Source: Cryptomeria japonica
Taxonomy: Eukaryota; Streptophyta; Pinopsida; Cupressales; Cupressaceae
Reading direction: 5' to 3'
Assembly: GCF_030272615.1 (NCBI RefSeq)
Contig: NC_081412.1
Coordinates: 666,358,352-666,422,351 of the forward strand
DNA: 64,000 bases
The position numbers and the translations under genes were made by a program. This document shows, piece by piece, positions 10,902-23,192 of the stretch (position 1 is the stretch's first letter; every line of letters begins with the position of its first letter). The notes under the pieces are model-generated. The model did not search any database. It was not told the origin of the DNA and saw only the letters and a list, made by a program, of their open reading frames with translations.

Positions 10902-11165
10902 AATGAGGGGATATGACAAAGTTCTTATGAAGACATGTATAAATCCTACATGACAATATCGACCTTTTTATGAAGAATTCAAGGCATAGGAGATTCATAA
11001 AGAAGGTACAACATTTCAATTCAACATTTATTTCGAGATCTAGCCTATGCCCTGCAAGGGTAAGCTCTCTTTTCTATTTTATTCATCATAGGGTTAATTC
11101 CAAACAGGTATGACCTAGACAAACCCCTTTCAACCCAACAACAATTTTCCTCTCTTGTGTGTGCA
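10902..11165 (+). mobile_element. Element E, remnant of left LTR
   Basis: 10918-11165 matches 42358-42577 with scattered differences, for example TTATGAAGACATG, ATTCATAAAGAAG and CTCTCTTNTCTATTTTATTC. Both copies diverge right after CTCTCTTGTGTGTGC, which is therefore taken as the LTR end. The left part was cut by the small LTR element. E is the oldest recognisable unit here and hosts A2, F and A-solo. Confidence 0.5.
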
Positions 11166-11421
11166 GGTGACTAGTTGAGAAGAGAAGGTATACAGATCCA
11201 AAAAGTACAAACAAACAAACAAGACCAAATTTTGAAGAAGCAGAAAACCCTAGACATTGACAATCACTGAATAGTGTCTGACATTTTTTCGACGAAATTT
11301 CAAGAGGAAATTTTGAGCAACATTTTGATCCCAAAACTGTTTCTAATACCAACACCTAACATCTTCAAGCCTAAGTCACCTAACACCAAAGTCCGACATT
11401 TCCGAGCTCAAATTTCAGACA
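11166..11421 (+). other. Element E leader fragment
   Basis: This non-coding stretch after the presumed E LTR continues across the A2 insertion (18271-18321) and the F insertion (34272 onward) into the E gag start at 34624. It is 5' leader by position. No clear primer-binding site was seen after the LTR end. Confidence 0.4.
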
Positions 11422-12404
11422 TGTTGAAGTGTGTTTTATGCACATACGAACACAAAATAAAATACCAAGGTATTTTATCTTCTCTTGAACAAAGTCTCTC
11501 AAATGCTATGCTTCGTGATCAAATGAGACAACTCCAAGGTTAGGAAATGTCAGGTCTTGACTCGTGGATAAACTCAATGGTTGATGTGATATGTTGGGAT
11601 CACGAAGGGACTTACGTAATTGTTCGGATTGGTCTTAGCTGAGCTTATCATGAATAGGAATAGGGTGTGCTGATAACTTGCAATTTTGCAATGAAGTTCT
11701 GGAATCTATTCTAACAAGGATTTCTAAAAAAAGGCAAAAGGGAATAGGGTTCAAGAAATCTATTATAAAGCCTAAGAATGCAAGAAAGGATGAATGATTT
11801 AGAATCCTACTAGGCAAGGTCTCACCATCAAGTTGAACAATTTGACACAAGCTTAGTGCAATCATCTAAGGTATATTTCAAAGACGTTCAAATCATTACC
11901 ATCAAACATTGATTACCATTCAAGTTAATGCATAAACAATGGAAGTATAACAATTGAAGTTAAGTGCGCATAAAATTCCAGTTGACCACGCAAGGCACAC
12001 TTACAATCAACAAGAGGCTAGTGGTATGGATTAATGGATTCCACACAAATGCATTCACAAATTCCTTTCATCCAATCTAACAATACTTGAAAGCAAATTC
12101 TAATCTAAAATTCTAATCTAACTTGGAGGAATTGAGAACCTTCAATGCAAGACAACACTTAAACAAAATCACCATCAAGTTGAACAATGATTCCTATTCA
12201 AATATGCAACATATACCAACAATTCTTCAAAATCTCTCTTACAAATGAGAGGCACTGGGGCTTATATAGAGTCTCAAACAAAATGGATGGCCAAGATTCA
12301 ATCAAAATCAAGGGCCAAGATCATGCCAACGAAGCCCTAGAGTTGCCCTAATTAGGGTTTACATAAAAAAAAAGCCACAAACATATGGCCTAATAGAAAG
12401 ACAC

Positions 12405-15400
12405 CTAGTCATCAAATAGGGAATCTTCTAGAAGATTCCATCCTGCATCTCTTTCTCTCACAACATAATCCAAGAATCTAACTAATACAGAATCTAATTC
12501 CTCTATGGAAACGCTAGGTAAGGCATTCTGTTGTAGATCAATCACGTCCAACGCATCCAAGCAAGCATCCAAGGTGTTCTCCCAATTTGGCATAAACTTC
12601 TACGAATTGTGGACATGGATCAACAAAGAAACTAAGTCATCCATCTAACTCTTCTTCAAAGAGTCCAACTTATTTCAGTACATGAACTTCATCTTGTCTC
12701 TAAATTCTGCTAAGTGTAAACCATTGGCCTCACTGACATCCACTCCCAATAATTCCTCAATTGACGCAAGGACCTTCGATTAGATTTCATGAATTGATCC
12801 TTCCATCTCTGCACAATTCTTTTGTTCGTGCTCATAAGTTGATTTCTTCATGGCTAATGAACAATACCAGCCATGGAAATCGTATCTGTCTCCATCATGC
12901 ACAATATTCTCTCTGATCAACGTGGACATACGAATTCTTGTCAATACTCTGAGGCGTGGAATGGTCTTCTCCTATATAGGTTGGAATTCCTCCCAAACTC
13001 CCTCCAAATATTGTATACTGAATATAAGTGTTGTTGTCCTATCAAAAGCCTGGACAAAATGAGTAAGGAAATCATCCACCTGTTTCTTCGTATCTTCAAT
13101 CCACTTTTCCAATTCCGAGAGTGTATCTCTTGCTGCCTCATAATTTGCATGTAGTCCATGATCAACTTTAATAGGGGAAATAAGGGTGCCATTCTCATGC
13201 CTTATCCCTGCAATGTATTCTCTAAGTCTAATATTTTCTTCTCTATATTTCTCTCTCTTCTGTTTCCTGGTTCACTCTTGCACTAATAACTCTAATTGTA
13301 TCACCAAGTTCCTAGAATTCCTGCTCCTTCGTAGTATGACCAAGGGCAACTAAAGTAATCTAGAAATCCATGGGAGTAGAAGCATCTCTTGTAACATCTC
13401 CAATAGGAACAACAACCTATGCGATCAGCATTCCTGTCTCATCTCTAGTTATGCATGACAAAATCTCAGTCTTCTTAGGTTCTTCCTTGTTACTCCTGGC
13501 TAAGTAGTCATCTATGTCATCAATAGGCTGAACCTCTATCATCTTCTTACTTTACTCCATGCTTCTCATCAACCAATCAGGAATAGCAGCCATCTCCATG
13601 CCATCATCGAGACACATCTCCCAATCAAGCTCCTTTAGCGCTAAGATAACATCATCATCAGGATTATCCTTGGTCAGATCATATACAGTCTTTCCCAAGC
13701 TAACCTCCAAAAGGACAGTTGGGAGATCCTGGCTGATCATCATCTTCATTAGGTGGAGCGGATGTAGTTGTGGCATATAAATCCTGAACACTCTCTTGTA
13801 ATATCACTGTGTTGGAACACTGTTCAAACTCCTTGTTCTGTTTTGGCACTTCAATTTCTTTGATTGAAGATGGAAGCGAGGGTATGACAAACTTTTGCTT
13901 CTTCTTCTTAACCTCCTCAATCTTCTTCCCTCTAGCCTTGACTTCTTTTGGTGTATTCTTCCTACGCTTGGGAGCTTGACTCTCTTCATCCGCATGAATC
14001 CTTATGTCACTGATAGTCCTCTGATCATCTTCGAAAGATGATTCCTCCCGTTTCATCTTATCATATGTGAAGATAACACCCATGTCTACTAATTTGTTCA
14101 TTTGTCTGTTTACCCATCCTCTCGAGAAACTCAAGACCTCTCTCATCAATATATACTCAAATCTATAACTTCTGGTTTTGACCAATTAGGCAATATAATT
14201 GCCTTCTTCATTTCATTCTCATATTGTGGATGCGTATGATCCTTGTCATCCAATATCTGATCAGGAATGAGAAAAAGTTCGCACTTCCTCATGAAATCCA
14301 TGGACATTCTAGACCACATTCTTCTTTGCACTGCCTGTTTGTCCATCAGGTTGGCCCAATAATCTTCAACGTCCACCTTGTATACGAACTTATCACCCCT
14401 AATCCTTCCAAATTTCTTATGCGGATCAAACCTTTCTCTCTTCTTGTATGTCACAAGGCGATATAATGCAAGTTCCTCAATTACTGTGTTAGTTGCTACA
14501 GCGGAATGGCAAACCTCTAATGTCCTCCCTACAAAAATAGGAGATGTCATCCCCGTTCTATGTTTGTCCTTTTGAATGGAATCATATTCCAGAAGCTGTC
14601 TCACCACCTCCAATAGGATCATTCTGTCTGTAGGATACCTAGGAAGCTTGTAAGGTTTGGATTGAAATCCATGAATTCTAAGGTATATGAAAGTGGGAAA
14701 CTAGATATGCCACAATCCATATTGCTCTATTAGCTCTATTGCCTCCTTGGACAACCTCTTGTGGATTCCACCTTGCAACATCCTCGTTATGTATCATTCA
14801 CTCTCTTATAATCTTCAATTCGATACATGCTCAACTGTGGATAGCATTCATAACTCCTATACTGCCCTTGTCCATTCCCGAATTCACCTTGGCATATCAA
14901 TCCTTTATAGGTAGCAAATCATGCAAGTATATGCAAGAGATAGGAAGTCATGGAGAATGACTTGGATCTCTCCATATTCCTCAACTGAAGATCCAGATTG
15001 TTGCTTATGATTTTTGACCAATTATCAATGTTCCCTTCTGGATGAAATAGAACATCCATCCCTCAAATAATGCGCCCAGTGGCATCCCCATCACTCGGTT
15101 AAGCAGGAATACCAAGTTGCTATATTCCTCTTTCAAATCTGTGTACATGGGTGTCTTGGGAGCCTTGGAATGATGAGCCCTAGGTTTGATCATCCACTTC
15201 TTGTTCACTATGGTCTTGCATGCATCCATCTTCTTCTTGTATTTTTCTTTATATTCATCCTTTGTCCTATCCTTCATGTCTGCACCATGGGAAGTTTCGA
15301 ACACCTCAACGATAGCATCCTTAGCAAGGAAGGCAATGGTAAACCCTTAGGAGTCTTGATCATTTGGGAGCGAGGATCATAACATCATGCACATTCCAGG

Positions 15401-15657
15401 ACTAGCTCGCTGCACTTAATGGACTGCGGAAATCCAACGGCCTGGTAGATACCACTCCTCATGATGTTTGCATAAGTGGGAGAAGGAATCTGGTTTCCAA
15501 TTCCAAACATCCACTGCCGCATCTGGTCCATGTTCAAGAAATGCATCTTCATGTCAGTAATCTCCTTCCATCTGGATGACATCTTGGACTCTCAATAGAA
15601 TCCACTCTCAACTATATTCTGCTATTCCTTTTGAATGCTAATTGCGGACTTCGACAT
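12405..15657 (-). pseudogene. U3 gene of giant LTR A2, degenerate
   Basis: ATG at 15657 follows a splice acceptor but the frame is stopped early (MSKSAISIQKE then stop). Homologous blocks follow in shifting frames: GIYQAVGFPQSIKCSEL (about 15450), LNRVMGMP...EGWMFYFIQ (about 15080), RYPTD then ILLEVVRQ (about 14620), a lysine-rich linker (about 13900), ITLVALGHTTKEQE (about 13330) and a tail ending FLDYVVRERDAGWNLLED (12405-12593). The order matches the B1 and A3 copies. With several stops and frameshifts it cannot encode the full protein. Function is unknown. Confidence 0.75.
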
Positions 15658-15662
15658 TGCAC

Positions 15663-16215
15663 CTGTACAAAGCTAGAGGTTAGTAACTTCGGAAAATCTT
15701 CCTGATAACTATTTTCAGAATTGAATAAGTTCTGATTTCTTAATTGTTTAGACTCTTTTAGGAATAGAAATCAGAAATTTCATCTAGATTCTTAATGAAT
15801 TCTGAAAATAGAACATAAATGTGATAAGATAGGGTCAAAACCCTCATGAAACTCTTGAAAACTATCACTTTCAGACTCAACTAAAATCTGATATGAAAAA
15901 GACAACTCCTTATACTCGTAAAATCCAACAAAATTAAGGTTCAAAGGAGTATACTAAATATGGAAATGAACTAAGAAAGTTGTGAAAAGTCTGATTTTCA
16001 CTTGAAAAATGTCTAAAGACACCCTTCCAAGTCCTCTAATGGCTGCCAATAAGTCTGAAACAACCTGCAACACTAAAAATCAGTCACTAAAATCATGTTA
16101 CAGCCATCTAGAATGCAAAAGTTTGATGAAAACAATCAATTCGGGTGTGAATGTAGGGCTGGAAATGGAATTTCAGTCTGAGGGCAAGTCGGAAAATTGA
16201 AAGTTTCAGACTTAC
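15663..16215 (-). other. Predicted 5'-UTR intron in A2
   Basis: The donor CTTG|GTAAGT (16216/16215) and the acceptor TTTGTACAG|G (ending 15663) lie upstream of the ATG at 15657 on the minus strand, giving 553 bp. The acceptor is in the same place relative to the ATG as in the other units. The donor choice is the nearest strong match and is less certain. Confidence 0.4.
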
Positions 16216-17138
16216 CAAGACCTTGAATTATGATGATAAACCCTGAAAATGATCCCAAAATGGTAGAAAAATGACTTCTAAGTGAAATCGCCAAAGTTGG
16301 GAAGTGGCTGGAAATGGAAAATTTTCTGAGGAGAACCTGCAACAATGGTGTCTCAGACTTGCAACAGCGACAATAACCTCTGAAAATGCACTGGAAACTC
16401 CTCCAAAGAGCCCCTAGACAAAATCGCCTAAGGTGGAAATGAGGTGGGAATGAAGTATGAAGTCTGAAAATTGAACTCCCAGCCAACAATGGAGGTGGAA
16501 AATCTTCAGCAATGGAGAAAATATGCGGGTCTAAAGGTTACTACAGAAAGCAACAGCAATGCCAGTCCACCAACATGAAGAAAATCTCTCAAAAAGGGGA
16601 AGTTTGACCCCCTAAACAAAATCGCCCTCCTCCACAAATGGCGCCACCTCTAGAAAAATCACATGTTTGAAAATTTGTCCTCTAAACAAGCTGCAATCGT
16701 CCCCAAAAATGGCGCCTAGTTCTGATTGGAAGATATAACTTCAAATCTGCAACTCCAATCACCTCAAATGGTGTCCAATGGACACTTAGCAAAAAAACCG
16801 CCTAGCTGGAAAAGTCACAATCAACCACTAAAATGTGTTCAATTTGCCACTTAGATGCAACTCTCAGCAAATATAGTAATATAATATTGCTGGTCTCCTT
16901 TTAAACTAGTTTTCACCTCAAGTTTTCACCACACAAGCAATGTGGGATAAAACTTTGATACTTATACTTGCTTGGGGAAAATCAATTTGCTTCTAGAAGG
17001 TAAACATCATTTAATGTTTATTGCAAATCATTTATTAATTATTTTTGTTTTTTAAATAATTGTCAATGATCACAAAAATAATTAAATTAAGGGCCATTTA
17101 TTTAAAAATATTTCAGAATTTAACCAACTTTGACCATT

Positions 17139-17720
17139 GGGAGAAAATCGCTCCATAGTGGGATAAAAATCCCAATGAAAAACTTATGAAAATCATTATT
17201 TTGCCTTTGGGGGAAAATCGCCCTATGTTGGGATAAAAATCCCAATGAAATTTCATCAAACTTTGCAGAAAAGGTCTCCAAGGGAAAATTGATTTCAGTT
17301 TGGAGAGAAAGTTCCAACTTGAATTTCATCATTTAGCTCAAAAATCACTTTGGGGGAAAATCGACCCTTGTCAGGATAAGTTTCCAGATAAAAAATCATC
17401 AATACTTGCATAGGAGGAAATTCGCCTTGCATCATGAATCACTATCTGCATTAAAATCCTCAAAATGTGTTCATTACTGTCTTTGGTGGAAAATCGATCA
17501 TCATCAGGAACATGAATTTCATCCGTATTAAAGTCATCCGCAACCTTGGTGGAAAAAACATGGGTCATCAGGAGGATTTCCCAACACAGTCAATTTTTTG
17601 TCATCCTGGTGGAAAATCGCCTCATGTCTGGAATCTGAGTGGGGGAAAAAAGAGGTCCATCAAGAATCCAGTGGAAATTCACTTCCCATCAGGATTTTGA
17701 GAGGGGGAAAATCATGGGTC
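17139..17720. repeat. GGGGAAAATCG motif array (A2)
   Basis: The motif GG(G/T)GGAAAATCG(C/A) recurs near 17139, 17207, 17351, 17421, 17487, 17609 and 17701, often followed by a CATCAGGA or TCCCAATGAAA block. Spacing is about 65-145 bp. It occupies the same part of the LTR as the 167-bp array of A1, A-solo and A3 but has a different sequence. Confidence 0.7.
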
Positions 17721-18230
17721 ATCGGAAATGTGGGGGGAAATGCACCTCCCATTAGGAATTTTGACATTTTGACCCTTAGAACATGGATTTTCATAAGGAA
17801 TTTAACAATTTAACCACTCAAAATCATCTGGACATTTAGAATTTTCAATAAAAAGCATTAGGACTTCAGACAAATTTACCAAAATTTGAGTGAAACAAAA
17901 GGAAACCTATCGCGATAAAGTGCAAAATCAACTCGAATAACCTCCTAGGAGCGAGAAAACAACTCCTAAAGGTCCTAAAACCCCTGGGCACTTAAATATC
18001 ACCAATGAGGACGTTCAACAACGCATTAACGCTCAAAAGGCATACACTTAGAAAAAAATTAAGATCATTTAAAATCCTAACTTTTACGAACTTGATCCTA
18101 TAACTTCAAAACCCTAAAGGACAATTAGGCATGATCAAAATTTCGAGACTCGGGCACGAGAACTCAAAATTGCCCACTATGCTGCCAAAAACCCTAAACT
18201 AACCAACGCGAGAAGCAAGAAAGAGGGGGT

Positions 18231-18247
18231 CCCCATTTGCAATGGGG
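18231..18247. repeat. LTR-terminal hairpin (A2)
   Basis: CCCCATT-TGC-AATGGGG is a perfect 7-bp stem with a 3-nt loop, 23 nt inside the LTR terminus. The counterparts are at 50410-50426 (A3), 41993-42009 (A-solo), 3720-3736 (A1), 20683-20699 (B1, different sequence) and 55892-55913 (C, different sequence). Confidence 0.7.
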
Positions 18248-18326
18248 TGATGTGTGAAAAGGTCACAACAAGACACATGGTCCTCTCTGACTCCCATTTC
18301 CAGATCTATACTTAGAGAATGCATAT

Positions 18327-19766
18327 AGAAATATCCTTGGCTGATTATGAGGACAAATTTTGATTTCTAAGCTAGAGATATTTTGTCAAACACTTGGCAC
18401 TAGACTATCATAAGGTTTCAGATTGAGTTTTTGGAGCATTAACCGCCAAGAACAACTGAGATATGATTTGCAAAATTCTTCTAAAAAGCTATATAAACAT
18501 CTAAGATGAATGTGCTGCTAGTCTATAATGTAATTACAGCAATTTTAGGATGAAGTCATGCACTTACAGCTGACTGTAATTTCATGGAACAGTTAGCATC
18601 AAACCAAAGGACATTGAGCAATTGATATGAAAACTTAGACTCCTTATTTATTCTTGAGACAATATGTTCATTACAACGCTCTAACATGTATTCAAAGACC
18701 TAGCAACCAATCACTGAATACTCAGAAATTCTGAATACGCATGGCAGCCATGGTGGTCTGCACACAACATGAAATTACAAGGAGAATGATGCCAAAAGGA
18801 ACCTGATTACAATCGCCTTGACTTGAGATTGAAGAAGCAATCAATATCCAAGTTTTGGAGCCCTCACCAATGCTAAATCGAATTATTCTTGAGAATCGCT
18901 CCTGCTGCCAATGAAGGTCTGATAATAAATTATTAACAGCTAAGTCCTCTCTCTCCTCCTAAAAATGATCGATGCCTCCTTCCAAATGTAGCGCTACCTT
19001 CAAGGGTGGAGTTCGATGCTTCTAACCAATATAATAAGCCAAATCAGGGGTATGGGGAGAGATCCATGATTTTGTCTCAGATCTGAATTTGCACTAGCAA
19101 CAACAAATATTAACCTTTAATAATCACAAGGATTGAATCACCTCATGTCCTCAATTGGAGTCGATGCACTTAGGAGACCAAAAAGGTGATGTGCTGAATA
19201 CACCACAAAACAACTACCATTGAGATGTCACAAAATTCAGTAAGCACAATATGGAAGACTGAAATTATCTGCCACTCTCAGTTGCAACCCTTCGGAGGAT
19301 CTTTCACCACCTCAGTTATGCAAATCATTGGGAGGTATCGCTCCCAATGATCAAGTCTATAGAAACCCTAGGCTCCACAATACCAATTCAAGAGAAGATG
19401 TCAAATAACCGATGATGCACAATGAACTGACCCCCTCTATTTATCCTTTTCACTCCAACCGATTGGTTCCTTCTAGAAGATTCTTCTCTAACAAACTCAT
19501 ATTCTTTTATTACACTTTATTATTTTATTACACAATAATTCATTTAATTGCACTTAAGATATTAATAAAATAACATTATGTTATAAAGTGCAATTATAAC
19601 ATTAGACATGTAATCCTCCTTATTTCACCAAAATCATGTTGAAATAAAAATGTGAACCCATCAATGACTGCCAAATCGATCCCCTAATCAACTCCTTGGC
19701 CTACGAGGGTCAAGTAATAGGCCAACCTTGTGAATGTCCACGTGCTAAGGAGAAGGGGACATTACA
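18327..19766 (-). repeat. Chromovirus F 3' LTR
   Basis: It starts (minus strand) TGTAATGTCCCC at 19766 and should end GGATATTACA, but the last bases have changed to GGATATTTCT at 18327, so the terminal CA is lost. The TSD next to it is intact. The sequence matches 32831-34271 along its whole length. Confidence 0.9.
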
Positions 19767-20662
19767 GTCCGCCCTCCCTGAAATTGCTTGTCCTCAAGCA
19801 ATCTCAAAGCTGGATGTTGCAAAATCTCCTCATTCTCCCAAGTAGCATCCTCAACCGGCAAGTCCTTCCATTTGATCAAATATTCCCTAGAGAGTCGTCT
19901 CCTCAACTGCTTCTCCCTAACATCCAATATAGCCTCAGGTACTAAAATCAGCTTACCCTCATCATCCAAGGGTGGTAAAGTCGTGGAAGGAATCACATGA
20001 TGTCCTAACGCCTTCTTGAGGCGGGAGACGTTAAACACATTATGCACTTTGCTATCTACCGGTAACTCAAGCTCATAAGCCACCTCTCCAACACGTCTAA
20101 TAATTCTGTAGGGTCCATAATACCGTGGCTTAAGCTTCTCTGCACCACTCTTTTTGAGAGTGGACTGCCTATACGACTCCAACATCAGGTACACCATGTC
20201 ACCCACCTCAAATGAATGCTCAACTCTCTTCCGATCTGCATACTACTTTTGCTGATTCTGTGCCTTCTGGATATTCTTTCGAAGAGCCCTCATGATATCC
20301 TGATTCTCTTGCATCATGTCTCTAGCACTAGGAACTCTACTGTTACTCATCAACAAATCAAGAAAGCTAGGTGCCTCATACCCATACAAAGCCATGAATG
20401 GTTTCATCTGAATAGAAAGGTGATAAGTGGTATTGTAGTAATACTCACAAAGATATATCCACTTAACCCATCCCTTCTGCTGTCTTGCGATGTAATTCCC
20501 GAGATATCCCTCCACCCATTTATTAACGATCTCTGTCTATCCATCAGTTTGTGGGTGTAGCTGGTACTCGGAGTAAGCTCGGTCCCACAAAGTTTGAAAA
20601 GCTCCTACCAAAAATGACTCATGAACCGACAGTCTCTGTCGCTAACAATCTTCCGAGGTAAC
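19745..20662 (-). pseudogene. Chromovirus F integrase C-part and chromodomain
   Basis: Within the minus frames: VSDRD (second catalytic Asp), then the HPQTDGQ-type region carrying the catalytic Glu, a GYLGNYI stretch, a TYHLSIQMKPFMALYG block, GDMVYL (GPY/F region, with KPRYYGPYRI), and a chromodomain with EYLIKWKDLPVEDATWE. The frame is broken by TAG at 20605, 20537 and 20243 and by a frameshift near 20555. Chromodomains steer integration to heterochromatin in this clade (family knowledge). The N-terminal half of the integrase lies at 27953-28243 across insertion B1. Confidence 0.9.
19767..19783 (-). promoter_or_regulatory. Polypurine tract of chromovirus F
   Basis: CAGGGAGGGCGGAC on the minus strand abuts the TGTAATG start of the 3' LTR, as expected for the plus-strand primer. 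Confidence 0.6.
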
Positions 20663-20682
20663 TGTTGTGCGTTGCACACGCT

Positions 20683-20699
20683 CCCTGTTGCCGACAGGG
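20683..20699. repeat. LTR-terminal hairpin (B1)
   Basis: CCCTGT-TGCCG-ACAGGG, a 6-bp stem, lies 20 nt inside the LTR terminus and is followed by TCCCC. Compared with family A (CCCCATT/AATGGGG), both arms differ while pairing is kept. Confidence 0.6.
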
Positions 20700-21139
20700 T
20701 CCCCTTCTTGTTTTGAGCTTTTCGTTGTTGCTTGCTGAGTTTCTCGCAGAGTTTCTCTCGTCTCTTCGAGCGAGTGCACGGCTGATCCGTAAAGTGACTG
20801 ATGTTGAAGTAATGAGCCAATGAATCCTCCCGGCTAGTCTAGCTCCCGGGCGTGAACACCAAGAGTTTTGTTCGAAGCTTTGAAATCGCCTTAGGTAGGC
20901 ATAAGGTAGTAGGAATTGGCGAAGCCCGCCAAGCAAGAGCAGTGCGCCTAAGGGTCGCACGAAGACCAAAGTCTCTGTTTTTCGCACAACAGCTGTGAAG
21001 CAGACTGTATAAGGTTTGTCGCCGTGATGTTTATAAGATTTGAATAAGAGATGATTTTCGCTTGCTAATGAACGATCGAATTGCTTGGCCAAAATGCCTT
21101 AGAATTCTAAAGCCTCTTTTAAATCGCCCAGGGGGTCGA

Positions 21140-22520
21140 ATTTTGGACCTTGGGGCGAAAATTTCAAAGTCTGATGCTTCCCATTTGGTCCAAAAATAAT
21201 GCGAAAGCCTTTAAGTGTTGCAAAAAATGGTTCCAGGTCCAAAAATCGCTGAAAAATGTCCAAGTTCGGACCCTAGGACGAAGGATGGAGGGCGTAAAAT
21301 GCAAAGTTTTCCTCAGGCCCCGAAAACGCCTTAAACCCCCCCTATTTTCGCACCCCAGCTTCGAAATTTGAAAAATGGCCAACGTAAAAGGTTGCGCACA
21401 TACAACGTCCAGGTCCGAAGTTCGACAAAGTGCTTTCACCTCCGAAATTCGCCTTCAGTCTTCTTTTTTGGACCCTAGAGGGCAAATGGAGAGTGTGCGA
21501 AATATTTGAAAAGGGACGCACTTGGTCCGAAATTCGCCAAAGTGCCCCAACTCCGAAAATCGTTAAACACCCATTTTCGGACCCTTGGGATTAAAATGAA
21601 AAAACGCGAAATGTTCCAAAAGGGCCTCAAGGTCCGAAATCACTTCAAACGCTCAAATTCGAACTTGGGAGTAAAAATTAGATAGTGGAAAGGGCAAAAT
21701 CGCGAAAACACGTTTAGGTCCGAAAATCGTTCGAAATCAGAAAGTCCTCAAATTCGGACCTTGGAGCGAATTTTAAAAAATGGAGAAAAGTGCGAAATGT
21801 TTCCAAAGACGCTAAAGCCTCGAAATCACTTAAGTTTTCTTTTTCGGACCCTAGAAAGCATATGGAGTGTGCGAAATATTTAAAAGGGATGCATTTGGTC
21901 CGAAAATCGCAAAGTGCCCCAGCTCCGAAAATCGTTTAAAACCTCGAAGTCCTTCTTTTCGGACTTGGAAAGCAAAAATTAGAAAGATACAAGTGTTACA
22001 ACTTGCTAAGGAAAAGGGCGAGTGCTCCGAAGATCACATAGGACATCCAGGTCCGAAGTTTTTTTTTGCGAATGAGGGCGCCGTGACTCTTGAAGTCGCA
22101 AAAATCGCGAAGAGTGGCACAGTTTAAGAGGTTAACATCCACACTCAACCCTCCAAGGTTTTTTTTCGGATCGCCAAAACCCTTCCTTGGGTAGCGAATG
22201 CATCTAACATAACCTGCATATAGGCGTTGGAAGTCCGAAGTTTTTCTTATAGGCGTCTAGCTTCGAAATTCCAGGAATCGCCAAGATCGCGAAGGGCGCT
22301 GTGACTCCAGGGTTTTACAAAGCATGCGAAAAGGGGTGCTAAGGTCCGAAGTTTTAAAAAATTACGAAGCATGCAAGTGCTCCGAAAATCTCCAGCTCGC
22401 CTAAACCCCAAAGACCTCTGAAATTCACCAGAGGTGTGCAAATCGCGAAATATAAAACGCGAAATTTGCAAAGCTTGCAAAGAGGAAAAGGCAATTCGAA
22501 ATTTGAAAACCATCCAAGGT
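21140..22520. repeat. TCCGAAAATCG / TTCGGACC motif array (B1)
   Basis: TTCGGACCYTDGG and GGTCCGAA(A/G)ATCGC alternate through this stretch, for example near 21260, 21410, 21530, 21580, 21720, 21757, 21845, 21898 and 21958. A segment of about 110 bp near 21465 returns near 21841. The placement (after the terminal hairpin, before the intron) matches the arrays of the other giant LTRs. Confidence 0.65.
22449..22458 (+). promoter_or_regulatory. Candidate U3-gene TATA box (B1)
   Basis: TATAAAACGC lies about 300 bp before the 5'-UTR intron donor at 22753 and downstream of the motif array. It is placed like the candidate boxes of A1 and A-solo. No initiator was identified. Confidence 0.3.
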
Positions 22521-22752
22521 CCGAAAATAAGAAGGTAAAGTGTTGCATTAACTCCTCCTGATCATTTAAACTCAGATTGCCAATTACCCAGCGTAAGAGA
22601 AAAAAAACATTTAAAAATAATAAATTCTCTTTTGTCCAGCAATTGCGAGAATTTAAAACAAAGAGATAACCGTTGGAATTCAAACTTTGCAGGATCGTCC
22701 GTTCATTTCATGCGACAAGGTTGGGTAATCTCTTGCCATTCGCTCCCATCAG

Positions 22753-23187
22753 GTAAGTACGCTTTATTGCATATTATCATTTGAAAAATGCTTAAATCGA
22801 ATGGACGAATGTGTGAAATTTGATCGCAATGCTTGAATTCTTGAAATTTGCATCTCTTTTGCTCATAAACGTTGTTCAAAGCACTCGAAAATTCAGAAAT
22901 TCACTCTTAAGGCTTCACCAGAAATTGCATCTCTTTTCAAACTTAGGAAAATTTCCATGCTTTGCCTCTATTGAAAATTAATCCAAAATCCAGAAATGAT
23001 AAGTATAAATGCATAGTCGGGAATCTTCATAAATATTCTGGTTTCAAGATTGATCAAGCTGTTAGCTAGAAATATTGCTCCATGTCCAAACTAAACTTTA
23101 AATTAATCCCGGCATGCTGGAGCATTTTGTTATCTAACCCGCATTACTTTTCTTGTATCACCTCGTAATCCACATCCAGCTGTGCAG
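22753..23187 (+). other. Predicted 5'-UTR intron in B1
   Basis: A consensus donor CAG|GTAAGTA is at 22752/22753. The acceptor CTGTGCAG|G ends at 23187, five nt before the ATG at 23193, and is preceded by TTTTCTTG and further pyrimidines. Length 435 bp. This is the best splice-site pair in the window. Confidence 0.6.
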
Positions 23188-23192
23188 GATAA

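Larger units (their letters stand above)
11422..18270 (-). mobile_element. Giant LTR A2 carrying a decayed U3 gene
   Basis: A 6849-bp unit, TGTTG...CACAACA, flanked by perfect 5-bp TSDs AGACA (11417-11421 and 18271-18275). Ends and TSD length fit an LTR retroelement. There is no gag-pol and no internal LTR boundary, so it is read as a solo LTR. In LTR sense (minus) it has a terminal hairpin (18231-18247), a motif array (17139-17720), an intron (15663-16215), a broken U3 gene (12405-15657) and a TATA box (12261-12268). It lies in the leader of element E. Confidence 0.85.

Noticed and set aside
11422-18270. Giant units as DNA transposons with TGTTG/CAACA inverted ends
   Set aside because: The inverted match is only about 5 bp, TSDs are 5 bp, LTR-type TATA boxes followed by CATTTGTAA lie at a fixed distance from one end, and B2 has two such units as direct repeats around an interior.
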